NCBI GenBank assembly: GCA_050008575.1
Contig: JBEKMJ010000005.1
Span: 62,001 to 126,000 of the forward strand
Direction: 5' to 3'
Source of the DNA: Bog-159 sp050008575
GTDB lineage: Bacteria > Acidobacteriota > Terriglobia > Bryobacterales > Bryobacteraceae
DNA length: 64,000 nucleotides
Within the stretch, counting starts at the first letter, position 1, and each line of letters starts with the position of its first letter. Below are positions 1 to 7,995 of the stretch, one piece after another. Made by a program: the position numbers and the translations under genes. A model generated the notes under the pieces. That model was not told the origin of the DNA. It saw only the letters and a list, made by a program, of their open reading frames with translations, and did no database searches.

Positions 1-467
1 AGCTTCTGATAGGTGATGAAACGATCCAGAACTTCGCCCAAGCTGCCGCTTTTCTCGCCGGCCATGACGGTGGTTACGTAGATCTTCGGAAAAATGCCCT
101 GCATGCGGAAGGCATCGGAAAGCAGGGTGCCGTTGCGCACCTCGTCGCGCACGGACTTGATGTAGGGCCCGAGCTTGGGATCGGTGAGCCGGTCGGCCAA
201 CAGGTCGAGGGCTTTGAGGATGGGGAGGCCGGCGCGGATGAGCGTGACGAACTGTTGATTGAAGATGAGGAACTTCTCGATGTTCAGCTTCTTGCGCTTG
301 GCAAACCCCACCGAGAGGCCCGCCAATCCGCTCTTGGTCTTGATCGAGTAGATGAGGAAGCCCTGCTGGGTATAGCGGTCGCGCAGCTCCCGTTCCGAGC
401 CGGCGTTGGCCACCTGCTGGTGGATTTCGCCCCGCGTGTCGGCGTATTTGAGCAGGAATTCGGCCAT
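1..467 (-). CDS. pilC: Type IV pilus / type II secretion inner-membrane platform protein PilC (5' part, runs off the window)
   Basis: The minus-strand frame from the ATG at 467 reads MAEFLLKYADTRGEI, followed by a long amphipathic segment and FNQQFVTLIRAGLPILKALD and VMAGEKSGSLGEVLDR, which are the first GspF/PilC domain. PilC is the polytopic inner-membrane platform that links the assembly ATPase to pilin or pseudopilin assembly. About 155 N-terminal residues are present; the remainder lies beyond base 1. The start is separated by one base from the stop of the upstream LolA-like gene, so the two are probably co-transcribed. A prepilin-peptidase-like gene lies at 11.5 kb, but no pilin gene is in the window. 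Assignment to the family is firm; pilus versus secretion cannot be decided from this fragment. Confidence 0.88.
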   Translation of the reverse strand, partial: MAEFLLKYADTRGEIHQQVANAGSERELRDRYTQQGFLIYSIKTKSGLAGLSVGFAKRKKLNIEKFLIFNQQFVTLIRAGLPILKALDLLADRLTDPKLGPYIKSVRDEVRNGTLLSDAFRMQGIFPKIYVTTVMAGEKSGSLGEVLDRFITYQK

Positions 468-468
468 A

Positions 469-1101
469 TTATTGGGCGGTCTCCACGAGGGCCGCGCCGG
501 GCGGCATGCGGAACTGGAAGAGCTTGGCTTCGAGCGGCGGATTCAGCTTTTCCTGGTCGAAGTCGAATTCCAGGATGGATTGATCGTATCCCGTCACTTG
601 CACGCTGCGGATCTGGTTGTCGGCTCCGACCACGAACTCGACTTTGGTGTAAGGGAGGCTGTCGGTTTTGGGATCGGCCGTGATGCGGGTGCCACCGGCG
701 ACAGGGGAGCCGTGGACGTTGCGGAACTCCTTATCGAAGTGCAGCTTACCCAGCAAAAATGCAAGTGGTGCTCGCATATCGTCGCTTTCCTGGATTTTCA
801 TCTTCTCGACCTGATGGTTGCTGGGGGTGTAGAGCCACAGGTACTTGCCGTCGGAAACGAAGAGCTTGCCTTCGGGCGATGTGTAATTCCAGCGCATGCG
901 TCCTGGTTTGCGCAGGAGGAGGGTGCCGCTTTCCGTGCGGCGGGGCTGGGAAGGAGCTGTATATGCTTCGTGAAAAAGGACTTGGAGGGTTTGGGCGTGA
1001 TTGTAGCGGGTTTCGACGGCCTTGAGCATGGGAGCCAGGTCTGGCGTTTGGGCGGCCAGACACAGAGGCAGCAGGCACAACAGTAGCCGAAGGGGGCTCA
1101 C
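469..1101 (-). CDS. lolA: LolA-like outer-membrane lipoprotein carrier protein
   Basis: Periplasmic LolA carries lipoproteins from the LolCDE exporter to the outer membrane. The frame has a hydrophobic signal peptide (LRLLLCLLPLCLAAQ), then LolA-type features: an N-terminal helix (MLKAVETRYNHAQTLQVLF), a GTLLLRKPGRMRWNY strand pair, GKYLWLYTP, and later FVVGADNQIRSV. The open frame extends upstream to 1257, but the extra 52 residues are basic, proline-rich and unlike a signal peptide. I therefore favour the GTG at 1101, which puts the signal peptide at the N-terminus (about 210 residues, normal for LolA). No convincing ribosome binding site decides this. It lies one base upstream of pilC on the same strand. 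Confidence 0.8.
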   Translation of the reverse strand: MSPLRLLLCLLPLCLAAQTPDLAPMLKAVETRYNHAQTLQVLFHEAYTAPSQPRRTESGTLLLRKPGRMRWNYTSPEGKLFVSDGKYLWLYTPSNHQVEKMKIQESDDMRAPLAFLLGKLHFDKEFRNVHGSPVAGGTRITADPKTDSLPYTKVEFVVGADNQIRSVQVTGYDQSILEFDFDQEKLNPPLEAKLFQFRMPPGAALVETAQ

Positions 1102-1257
1102 AAAGGGGTTGACGCTGGAGGTGCGGGGAACGTGGAGAGATTTGGGCGCGTTGCGCGCAGGGGCTGGGCGCTGGGGGCTAAGGGCTGGGGTGATGATGCC
1201 GGTTGGGAGCGCGTTTGGGCGGGCCGGCAAATATCGTTTTCTTCGGAACGATGCCAA

Positions 1258-1603
1258 TAAGTTATTTATTTATAGCAGCTTGCAAAAGCAATAAGCCCGC
1301 GCTGCGGAAGCGGCTAAAGGAGGGCTGAGAGGCGCCGGATGGGAAGGATAGGGCACGGCCGTTACGCCTGTTCCGATCATGGCACGAAGTCTCATACGCG
1401 ATTCTGCACGAACTGGAGGGCGGGCAATTCTGCCCGCAGCCGGCTTTCAGGCGGCTGGCTGGACTTTAGCCTTTGGTGCTGCGGCGCACGAATAGAGTGA
1501 TGAAAGCCCGCGCCAGCGCCTTTTGGGGGGCGGGATTTATCCCGCGCGGGGCTTAAGCCCCGCGGCAGCGCATGGCGCTGCCCCACTATGCCTATCGTTC
1601 CGA
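1258..1603. other. Intergenic region with AT-rich block and two hairpin repeats
   Basis: There is no plausible gene here. An AT-rich block at 1255-1290 (TATAAATAAATAACTT on the minus strand) is a candidate promoter region for lolA. Two hairpin repeats follow. One at 1415-1462 has the GGGCGGGCA-attc-TGCCCGC form followed by a CCGGCTTTCAGGCGG arm. One at 1528-1585 is three successive hairpins: GCGGGAT/ATCCCGC, GCGGGGCT/AGCCCCGC and GGCAGCGC/GCGCTGCC. The rest is unremarkable. Confidence 0.6.
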
Positions 1604-2416
1604 CTAATACTTCCGCGCCCCGCCCGTGCCCGACTCCTGACTCATCATCCCCCCGGTAGGCGTGAGCAACCCGCCGTCCGCCACGATCGCCGTCCCCGAA
1701 ATATACGAAGCCATATCGCTGGCCAGGAATGCAATCACGCGCGCGATCTCCTCGGGGCGGCCCATGCGCCCGAACATCGATAACTTGTGGCAGGCATCCA
1801 CGACCCGCTCCGGATTCTCGTCCAGCGAAGCCGCCCAGCGCAGCATAGGCGTATCGATGGCGCCGGGGCAAACGCAGTTGACGCGAATGTTGTCCGCCGC
1901 GAAATCGAGCGCCATCGAGCGCGTCAGCCCGAGCAGCGCGTGCTTGCTTACCACATACGCCATCGAGTTGCGTTGCGCCGTCATGGATTGCACCGACCCG
2001 ACGATCACGATGGATCCGCCGCCGCGCCGGATCATGTGCGGGATCGCATACTTGGAGGTCAAGAACGCGCTGCGCACGTTGGCGTCCAGAGTCTCGTCCC
2101 ACTCCGCGTCCGACGTGGTGACAGCCGTGCCGTAGCGCTGGATGCCGGCGACATTGGCCAGGATATCGATGCCGCCCATGCGGGCAGCTACCTGCTCCAC
2201 GGCTTGGTCCACTTGCGCATCAATCGCCAGATCCACGTGGAAGTATTCGGCGGAGTGGCCCGCGCCGCGCAAGGCTCCGGCGGTCTCTTGGCCGGCATGC
2301 TCGTTGCGGTCGAAGATCGCCACGGCGCCCTGGCGCGCGGCGAATTCGCGGGCGGTGGCCTGCCCGATGCCCGAAGCTCCGCCAGTCACGACGATGACTT
2401 GGTTGGCGAAGTCCAT
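1604..2416 (-). CDS. Short-chain dehydrogenase/reductase (classical SDR)
   Basis: NAD(P)-dependent oxidoreductase of the classical SDR family, about 270 residues. Visible motifs are the Rossmann glycine motif TGGASGIG at residues 11-18, NVAG, the catalytic serine in IVGSVQS, the YxxxK pair in AYVVSKHA, and the PGAIDTPM segment. The C-terminus carries the usual SDR end (ISGTAIVADGG) plus a short Met/Gly/Ser-rich tail. I chose the internal ATG at 2416 because it follows the upstream stop by one base (TAG-C-ATG) and starts directly with the Rossmann strand. The upstream partner is a sugar isomerase-like TIM barrel, so a sugar or hydroxyacid substrate is possible; the substrate cannot be read from sequence. 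Confidence 0.88.
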   Translation of the reverse strand: MDFANQVIVVTGGASGIGQATAREFAARQGAVAIFDRNEHAGQETAGALRGAGHSAEYFHVDLAIDAQVDQAVEQVAARMGGIDILANVAGIQRYGTAVTTSDAEWDETLDANVRSAFLTSKYAIPHMIRRGGGSIVIVGSVQSMTAQRNSMAYVVSKHALLGLTRSMALDFAADNIRVNCVCPGAIDTPMLRWAASLDENPERVVDACHKLSMFGRMGRPEEIARVIAFLASDMASYISGTAIVADGGLLTPTGGMMSQESGTGGARKY

Positions 2417-2417
2417 G

Positions 2418-3302
2418 CTAGACCAGGGCGCCGCGGAAACCATCCACCGCCTTCGTCAGACTGGCCACCTGCTCGCCCACCGGCAGATACTCCATCGTCA
2501 GGTACCCCGCGAACCCCGTCTTCTGAATCGCCTTATAAATATTCGGATAGTTCATCTCGCCTGTGCCCGGATCGTTGCGCCCCGGATTATCCGCCACGTG
2601 AAAAACAGCCACCGCGGGTGCGGCCTCCGTCAAGGTGCGGATTACGTTCCCCTGCTGCACCTGCTCGTGATACAGATCGAACAGCAGCCGCACATGCGGA
2701 TTGTCCACCTCGCGGATCAGCTTCAGCCCTTCCGTGCAGGTCGTCAGAAAAAAGCCCTGGTGGTTGATCAGCGAATTGAGCGGCTCCACAATCGTCGTGA
2801 CATTGGCGTCCGCCGCCAGATCGCCCGCGCGCTTCGCGCCTTCCAGCAGGCTGGCGTATTGCTCCTCGTGCGCGCGGCCCGCGATGGCATTGCCGCTCAT
2901 CAGAATGATCTGCGGAATCTCCAGCTTCCGCGCGTAGCCGATGGCGTTGCGCACATCCGCCAGAAAAGCTTCGCGGTGCGCGGGATCCACCATCGACACC
3001 GGCCGCTTGCCCCAATCCGGCGAGCCCAGCAACGTATCCATGCCCAGCCCGAACGACCGCGCGGTTTTCTTCACGCGTGCGACGTCCGCGTCGGACCACT
3101 GCGCGTATTCGTCGATCAACTCGACGGACTGCAAACCCGCACGCGCGGCGGCCGCCAGTTTTTCTTCGAATGAGCCTTTCAATGTCCACAGCATCACGGA
3201 GCTGGCGATCTTGGCCTTCGGCGGCGCGCTCGATTGCGTCCGGCCCAGCGTGGCGCCAACCGCCAGCGCGGCGCCGGTTTTCAGAAGATCTCTGCGTTCC
3301 AT
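2418..3302 (-). CDS. Hydroxypyruvate-isomerase-like TIM-barrel protein with Tat-type signal
   Basis: Xylose isomerase-like TIM barrel (AP endonuclease 2 superfamily), closest in style to hydroxypyruvate isomerase and sugar phosphate isomerase/epimerase proteins. The preferred start at 3302 gives MERRDLLKTGAALAVGA, a twin-arginine-like leader, so the protein is probably exported folded. Metal-site residues are apparent in VEPLNS, FDLYHEQ, HVADNPGRNDPG with GEMNY, and TMEYLP. The longer frame (to 3338) only adds 12 residues before the signal. The gene is translationally close to the SDR gene downstream and divergent from trpE(G). The enzymatic reaction is not determined; family assignment is strong. 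Confidence 0.85.
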   Translation of the reverse strand: MERRDLLKTGAALAVGATLGRTQSSAPPKAKIASSVMLWTLKGSFEEKLAAAARAGLQSVELIDEYAQWSDADVARVKKTARSFGLGMDTLLGSPDWGKRPVSMVDPAHREAFLADVRNAIGYARKLEIPQIILMSGNAIAGRAHEEQYASLLEGAKRAGDLAADANVTTIVEPLNSLINHQGFFLTTCTEGLKLIREVDNPHVRLLFDLYHEQVQQGNVIRTLTEAAPAVAVFHVADNPGRNDPGTGEMNYPNIYKAIQKTGFAGYLTMEYLPVGEQVASLTKAVDGFRGALV

Positions 3303-3396
3303 CGTTTTCGCCCCATGGAATGCCAGAATAGCACGCAACCCAGCCCCACTCCGCGCGTGCTATTCTGGCCTGATAGTCCCGCATTGGGTGTCGAAC

Positions 3397-5625
3397 ATGC
3401 GTGAATACAGGTTTACAACTCCGCACGGGATCGCAGTTACTCGCACACTTACAAAGGCTGGATATCGCCGCGGTCTGCGGCATGTGCTGCACGACCTCGA
3501 CCGGCACCGCGGCATATATCTCTCTTCCGGATACGAATATCCGGGACGCTATTCGCGCTGGGATATCGCTTCCACCCGCCCGCCGCTGGAGATCGTATCG
3601 TACGACCGCAAAGTGGAGTTCCGCCCACTCAGCATTCGCGGCGAAATTCTGAATCGGATTCTGCTGCCCGTGCTCGACCACCACCCGCATTGGGAATCGT
3701 TCGCCTGCGTCGATGGCGCCCTGTGCGGCCACTTGAAACCGCTGCCGGCGCTGTTTCCCGAAGAAGAGCGCAGCAAGCAGCCGTCCACGTTTTCCATCCT
3801 GCGCGCCTTGATCGAAGAGTTCCGCAACGAAGAGGATTCCCGCCTGGCCCTGGCCGGCGCGTTCGGCTACGACCTGCTCTTCCAATTCGACCCCATCGAA
3901 AAAAAGCTGCCGCGCAACGGCCACAAAGATCTGCACCTGTTCCTGTGCGACGACATCTACCTGATGGACCGCAAAAAGGAACAGATCGAGCGCTACCAAT
4001 ACGACTTCGAGCGCGAAGGCCTGTCCACCCTGGGCCTGGAGCGCACGGCCGAACCGATTCCGCCGCCGCCCGCGCGCGCGCCTGGCCCCATCGTCTCCGA
4101 TCACACTCCCGCGGAGTACATGGCCGGCGTGGAAGCCGTGCGCGAAGGCATGCGCCGCGGCGATTATTACGAGGTCGTGCTGCGGCAGACGTTCAGCACA
4201 CCGTACTCCGGCAAAGCTTCCGAATTGTTCGAGCGCGTGCAGCGCGCCAGCCCCAGCCCCTACGAGTTCTTGCTGCAGTTGGGCGACGAGCAACTGATCG
4301 GCGCATCGCCCGAGATGTTCGTGCGCGTGGAAGGCCAGCGTGTGGAAACCTGCCCCATCGCGGGCACCGCGCGCCGCACGGGCGATCCCATGCGCGACGC
4401 GGAGAACATCCGCGAACTGCTGAAGTCCACCAAGGAAGAGTCCGAGCTCACCATGTGTACGGACGTGGACCGCAACGACAAATCGCGCGTCTGCGAGCCG
4501 GGGACCGTGAAGGTGATCGGCCGCCGCCTGATCGAATCCTACGCGGGCTTGTTCCACACCGTCGACCACGTGGAAGGTTTCCTGAAGGAAGGTTTCGATT
4601 CGCTGGATGCGTTCCTGAGCCACATGTGGGCCGTAACGTTGGTTGGCGCGCCGAAAAAGGCCGCCGCCCAAGCCATCGAGAGCCTGGAGAAGGATGCGCG
4701 CGGCTGGTACGGCGGCGCGGTCGGCATGATTACGCTCAACGGCGATATGAATACCGGCATCCTGATTCGCACCACGTATCTGCGCAACGGCATGGCGCGT
4801 TACCCGGCCGGCGCCACACTGCTCTACGATTCGACGCCGGAGATGGAAGATCGCGAGTGCCATTTGAAGGCCACCGGCTTCTTCCGCACGCTGGGTGCGC
4901 GCGAGGCCGCCGCATCGGTGACTGTCGAAGCGTCCGTGGGAGCCGGCGCGCGCCTGCTGCTGGTGGATAACGACGATTGCTTCATCCAGACGCTGGCGAA
5001 CTACGCACGGCAGACCGGCGCGGAAGTAGTCACGTACCGCGCCGGATTTCCGCCGGAGCTGATCGCCAAAATCGCGCCGCACCTGATCCTGATTTCGCCG
5101 GGCCCCGGCCGTCCCGCCGATTTCGGCGTGCCCGATCTGGTGAAAGAGGCGGTGCGGCGCGGCGTTCCGGTGTTCGGCGTATGTCTGGGATTGCAAGGCG
5201 TGGTGGAGGCGTTCGGCGGCGCGCTGGGCGTGCTCGACTATCCCATGCACGGCAAGCCATCGTGGGTGAAGCACTCCGGCGCGGGTGTGTTTGAAGGGCT
5301 GCCGGCGCGTTTCCAGGTGGGCCGCTATCATTCGCTCTACGCCGTGCGCGAAGTTTTTCCGGCGTGCCTGGAAATCACTGCCGAGTCCGACGACGGCGTC
5401 ATCATGGGCCTGCGCCACCGCGAGCTGCCGGTGGAAGCCGTGCAGTTTCATCCGGAGTCGATCCTGACTTCGGAAGGAGACTGCGGCTTGCACTTGATGA
5501 AGAACGTAGTGCGGCTGAACCGGCTGGCGGCAGCCGGTGGGGCAGGCTCGCAGCCAGGCTCGCAGCCTGCGCGGGCCTCGCAGGCCCGCTCTTCGGCCGC
5601 GCGAAGCTCGCCATTGACAGGCTAA
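3397..5625 (+). CDS. trpE(G): Anthranilate synthase, fused TrpE-TrpG
   Basis: Converts chorismate plus glutamine to anthranilate, the first step of tryptophan synthesis. The 742-residue protein has the chorismate-binding TrpE domain (about residues 1-510; FLLQLGDEQLIGASPEMF, CPIAGTARRTGDP, STKEESELTMCTDVDRND) followed by a class I glutamine amidotransferase domain from about 515. The catalytic triad is seen as Cys596 in FGVCLGLQG and His685/Glu687 in QFHPES. The arrangement and size match the TrpE(G) fusions known in rhizobia; shorter PhzE-type phenazine enzymes are a less likely alternative because no phenazine genes are nearby. The ATG at 3397 begins MREYRFTTPHG. The last roughly 28 residues (GAGSQPGSQPARASQARSS...) are encoded by a genomic hairpin repeat and are not part of the family fold. 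No trp leader peptide or attenuator was seen upstream. Confidence 0.93.
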   Translation: MREYRFTTPHGIAVTRTLTKAGYRRGLRHVLHDLDRHRGIYLSSGYEYPGRYSRWDIASTRPPLEIVSYDRKVEFRPLSIRGEILNRILLPVLDHHPHWESFACVDGALCGHLKPLPALFPEEERSKQPSTFSILRALIEEFRNEEDSRLALAGAFGYDLLFQFDPIEKKLPRNGHKDLHLFLCDDIYLMDRKKEQIERYQYDFEREGLSTLGLERTAEPIPPPPARAPGPIVSDHTPAEYMAGVEAVREGMRRGDYYEVVLRQTFSTPYSGKASELFERVQRASPSPYEFLLQLGDEQLIGASPEMFVRVEGQRVETCPIAGTARRTGDPMRDAENIRELLKSTKEESELTMCTDVDRNDKSRVCEPGTVKVIGRRLIESYAGLFHTVDHVEGFLKEGFDSLDAFLSHMWAVTLVGAPKKAAAQAIESLEKDARGWYGGAVGMITLNGDMNTGILIRTTYLRNGMARYPAGATLLYDSTPEMEDRECHLKATGFFRTLGAREAAASVTVEASVGAGARLLLVDNDDCFIQTLANYARQTGAEVVTYRAGFPPELIAKIAPHLILISPGPGRPADFGVPDLVKEAVRRGVPVFGVCLGLQGVVEAFGGALGVLDYPMHGKPSWVKHSGAGVFEGLPARFQVGRYHSLYAVREVFPACLEITAESDDGVIMGLRHRELPVEAVQFHPESILTSEGDCGLHLMKNVVRLNRLAAAGGAGSQPGSQPARASQARSSAARSSPLTG
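5537..5598 (+). repeat. Paired-hairpin repeat (family A) inside the 3' end of trpE(G)
   Basis: Contains GGGGCAGGCTCGCAG, a partial second copy of the first hairpin, then GCGGGCCTCGCAGGCCCGC. It lies in frame within the end of trpE(G) and encodes its terminal residues. Confidence 0.85.
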
Positions 5626-5668
5626 AGCCTATGCCACCAAGCCCGGCAAGAAGTCGGCGGAGCTTCGA

Positions 5669-5713
5669 GGCGGGCGGCCTACGAGGCCCGCCGCAGGCTG
5701 CGATCCTGCCCAC
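5669..5713 (-). repeat. Paired-hairpin repeat (family A), inverted orientation
   Basis: GGCGGGCGGCCTACGAGG-CCCGCC followed by GCAGGCTGCGATCCTGCC. This is the family A unit read in the opposite orientation, with altered hairpin tips. It lies in the gap between trpE(G) and the ATP-grasp gene; nothing else was recognised there. Confidence 0.75.
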
Positions 5714-5769
5714 TCTGCGAGCCTGGCGCGCGCGCAAATCGCGCCCCGCCCCTGATAAACTCGTAGAAC

Positions 5770-6696
5770 ATGCGAAAAATCGGACTTCTCTACGGCATGG
5801 AAACCACCTTCCCCCCCGCCCTGGTGGACCGCATCAATTCCCTCGACGTGGCGGACGTGCGCGCCGAGAGCATCCTCATGGGCGGCGTCGGCATGGCCCA
5901 GCCCAGCGGCTACCGCGTCATCGTCGACCGCATCTCCCAGGACATCCCCTTCTACCGCTCCTACCTAAAAAACGCCGTCCTCGGCGGCACGATCGTCATC
6001 AACAATCCCTTCTGGTGGAGCGCCGACGACAAGTTCTTCAACTACGCCCTGGCCGAGCGCATCGGCGTCGCCGTGCCGCGCACCGTGCTGCTGCCGCACA
6101 AGCAGCATCCGCCCTCCACCACCGAGCGTTCCATGCGCAATCTCCGCTACCCGCTCAACTGGGACGAAATCTTCGACTACGTCGGCTTCCCCGCCTTCCT
6201 GAAGCCGCATTCCGGCGGCGGCTGGAAGAACGTATATAAGGTGGATAACCCGCAGGAGCTTTTCGCCGCTTACGACGAAACCGGCGACCTCTGCATGACC
6301 CTCCAAAAGGCCGTGGACTTCACCGATTACTTCCGCTGCTACGTCATCGGCCAGGAGAAGGTGTTGGTGATGCGTTACGATCCCAAGCAGCCGCACGCGG
6401 ACCGCTACGTAAAGAATCCGCCGCCCATCGCGCCGGCCATGTATGCGCGCGTGGTCGGCGATGCGCTCAAGCTATGCCGCGCGCTGGGCTACGACATGAA
6501 CACCGTCGAGTTCGCCGTGGAAGATGGCGTACCCTATGCCATCGATTTCCTGAACCCCGCGCCCGACGCCGACGTCCACTCCGTCGGCCCGGAGAACTTC
6601 GAGTGGGTGGTCAACGCCATTGCCGAGATGGCCATCAAGAAAGCGCTCAGCGACGAGAACCCCGCCGCCGAATACCGCTGGTCCGCTTTCCTATGA
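5770..6696 (+). CDS. ATP-grasp family ligase (RimK/glutathione synthase-like fold)
   Basis: ATP-dependent carboxylate-amine (or thiol) ligase family, 308 residues. The ATP-grasp core is visible in FPAFLKPHSGGGWKNVY (nucleotide lysine plus glycine-rich loop), MTLQKAVDFTDYFRCYV (hinge region), and NTVEFAVEDG...AIDFLNPAPD, where the late Glu and Asn are expected Mg2+ ligands. There is no signal peptide, so it should be cytosolic. The stop overlaps the start of the next gene (ATGA). It opens a same-strand run of five genes that also encodes an alpha/beta hydrolase, a GCS2-type ligase, an M29 aminopeptidase and a second ATP-grasp-like protein. Substrates are unknown; formation of a small peptide or amide is an inference from the neighbours. 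Confidence 0.82.
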   Translation: MRKIGLLYGMETTFPPALVDRINSLDVADVRAESILMGGVGMAQPSGYRVIVDRISQDIPFYRSYLKNAVLGGTIVINNPFWWSADDKFFNYALAERIGVAVPRTVLLPHKQHPPSTTERSMRNLRYPLNWDEIFDYVGFPAFLKPHSGGGWKNVYKVDNPQELFAAYDETGDLCMTLQKAVDFTDYFRCYVIGQEKVLVMRYDPKQPHADRYVKNPPPIAPAMYARVVGDALKLCRALGYDMNTVEFAVEDGVPYAIDFLNPAPDADVHSVGPENFEWVVNAIAEMAIKKALSDENPAAEYRWSAFL

Positions 6697-7925
6697 AAGT
6701 GGGGCAGACCTCCAGGTCTGCGCGGGTCCTCCAGGACCCGCTCTTCTTCGCCCAATGGCTGCGCGCCGCCAGCCACGGCAGCTACAGCGGCGCCGACATT
6801 GGCGAATGCCTCGCCGCCGCCCGCCAAATCCGCGAACGCGATGCGGAAAGCTGGTTCACGGCCTGGAACAGCCTGGCTGGCAGCGTCCTGGCCGAAGCGG
6901 ACGCCAGTCTCGCGAAGGAGCGCCGCGTAAGCGCCCTCGCATCCTATCTCCGCGCGTCGAATTACTTCCGCGCGGCCTACACCTTCCTCATCGGCGCCCC
7001 GGTCGACCCGCGCGTCCTTGATACCTACCGTCGCCACCGCGCCGCATTCGAGAAGGCCGCCGCCCTCATGCATCCGCCCGCCGAGCCGATCGCCATCCCC
7101 TACGCCGGTAAGTCCCTGCATGGCTACCTCTTCCGCGCCTCCGGCGACCGCACCCCGCGCCCCACCGTGATCGTCAACGGAGGATACGACAGCACCGCCG
7201 AGGAGGCGTATTTTTTCAGCGGCGCAGCGGCGGTTGCGCGCGGCTACACCTGCATCGTTTTCGACGGCCCCGGCCAAGGCGCGGCCCTCGTCGAGGATGG
7301 CCAGGTCTTTCGCCCGGATTGGGAAGCCGTCATCGGGCCCGTGCTCGATTTCGCCGTTGCCAGGACGGAGGTCGATGCGTCCAAAATCGCGCTGCTGGGA
7401 ATCAGCTTCGGCGGCTATCTGGCGCCCCGTGCAGCCAGCGTCGAGTCGCGGCTGGCCGCCTGCATCGCCGATCCCGGAGAGTACTCCCTCCTCGGAGAAT
7501 TCAAGAGCCGCGTCCCCGCCTTCGTCGCCCGCGAACTTCCGGACGGAAACCCGATCGTCTTGCGCCTGCTCAATCTCATTTTGAACCGCAAGTTGCGCCA
7601 CACGGCCGAAGGTTGGGGACTGCGCCGCGGAATGTGGGTGCATGGCGCCGGCAGTCCCCTCGACTACGTCAAACTGACCCAGGATTACACCCTGGTAGGC
7701 CGGGCCAAATACATCCGATGCCCCACCCTGGTCTGCTCCGCCGAAAACGACGACATCGGAGTCACAGCGCGCCAGCTCTACGATGCGCTATCATGCGAAA
7801 AAGCGTTCATCGCGTTCACCGCCAAGGAAGGCGCGGGAGCGCATTGCGAAGCTGGTGCGCGCTCCTTGTTCAATCAGCGCGCTTTCGACTGGTTGGATAG
7901 AATACTGGAAGGACCGCCCAGGTGA
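6693..7925 (+). CDS. Alpha/beta hydrolase (FrsA/DUF1100-like) with repeat-derived N-terminus
   Basis: Serine hydrolase of 410 residues with an N-terminal helical region followed by an alpha/beta fold: PTVIVNGGYDSTAEEAYF, IVFDGPGQG, nucleophile Ser238 in LLGISFGGY, acid Asp353 or Asp354 in CSAENDDIG and His384 in GAHCEAG. The layout resembles FrsA-like and 2,6-dihydropseudooxynicotine-hydrolase-like enzymes that act on C-N or C-C bonds as well as esters. The ATG at 6693 overlaps the previous stop by four bases. The codons just after it come from a hairpin repeat at 6700-6744, so about 15 residues (VGQTSRSARVLQDP) are repeat sequence. A later start is possible but no good ribosome site is obvious. 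Its substrate is probably linked to the ATP-grasp/GCS2 cluster. Confidence 0.82.
   Translation: MKVGQTSRSARVLQDPLFFAQWLRAASHGSYSGADIGECLAAARQIRERDAESWFTAWNSLAGSVLAEADASLAKERRVSALASYLRASNYFRAAYTFLIGAPVDPRVLDTYRRHRAAFEKAAALMHPPAEPIAIPYAGKSLHGYLFRASGDRTPRPTVIVNGGYDSTAEEAYFFSGAAAVARGYTCIVFDGPGQGAALVEDGQVFRPDWEAVIGPVLDFAVARTEVDASKIALLGISFGGYLAPRAASVESRLAACIADPGEYSLLGEFKSRVPAFVARELPDGNPIVLRLLNLILNRKLRHTAEGWGLRRGMWVHGAGSPLDYVKLTQDYTLVGRAKYIRCPTLVCSAENDDIGVTARQLYDALSCEKAFIAFTAKEGAGAHCEAGARSLFNQRAFDWLDRILEGPPR
6700..6744 (+). repeat. Paired-hairpin repeat (family A) inside the 5' end of the alpha/beta hydrolase gene
   Basis: GGGGCAGACCTCCAGGTCTG followed by GCGGGTCCTCCAGGACCCGC. Compared with other copies both arms of each stem differ together (CAGACCT/AGGTCTG versus CAGGCT/AGCCTG). 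It encodes the second to about seventeenth residues of the hydrolase. Confidence 0.85.
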
Positions 7926-7933
7926 ACACACAA

Positions 7934-7983
7934 CCACTAGCCACCAGCCACCGGCCACCAGCCACGGCGGGCGAAGCCCGCCC
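7934..7983 (+). repeat. CCACCAGCCAC short tandem repeat plus hairpin
   Basis: Four degenerate copies of an approximately 7-10 bp CCACCAGCCAC motif are followed by GGCGGGCGAAGCCCGCC. The reverse complement of the same motif occurs at about 42020-42060. It fills the gap between the hydrolase and ligase genes, and the AGAGGGG at its end serves as ribosome site for the ligase. Confidence 0.7.
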
Positions 7984-7995
7984 AGAGGGGACCCC

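Noticed and set aside
2587..5493. A 968-codon open frame on the minus strand opposite trpE(G)
   Set aside because: It runs antisense to trpE(G) and the TIM-barrel gene, has low-complexity Arg/Ala/Gly/His composition and no domain; typical of GC-rich codon usage on the other strand.
3397..5625. PhzE-type (phenazine) amino-deoxyisochorismate synthase instead of anthranilate synthase
   Set aside because: The length and layout match TrpE(G) fusions, and no phenazine genes are nearby.
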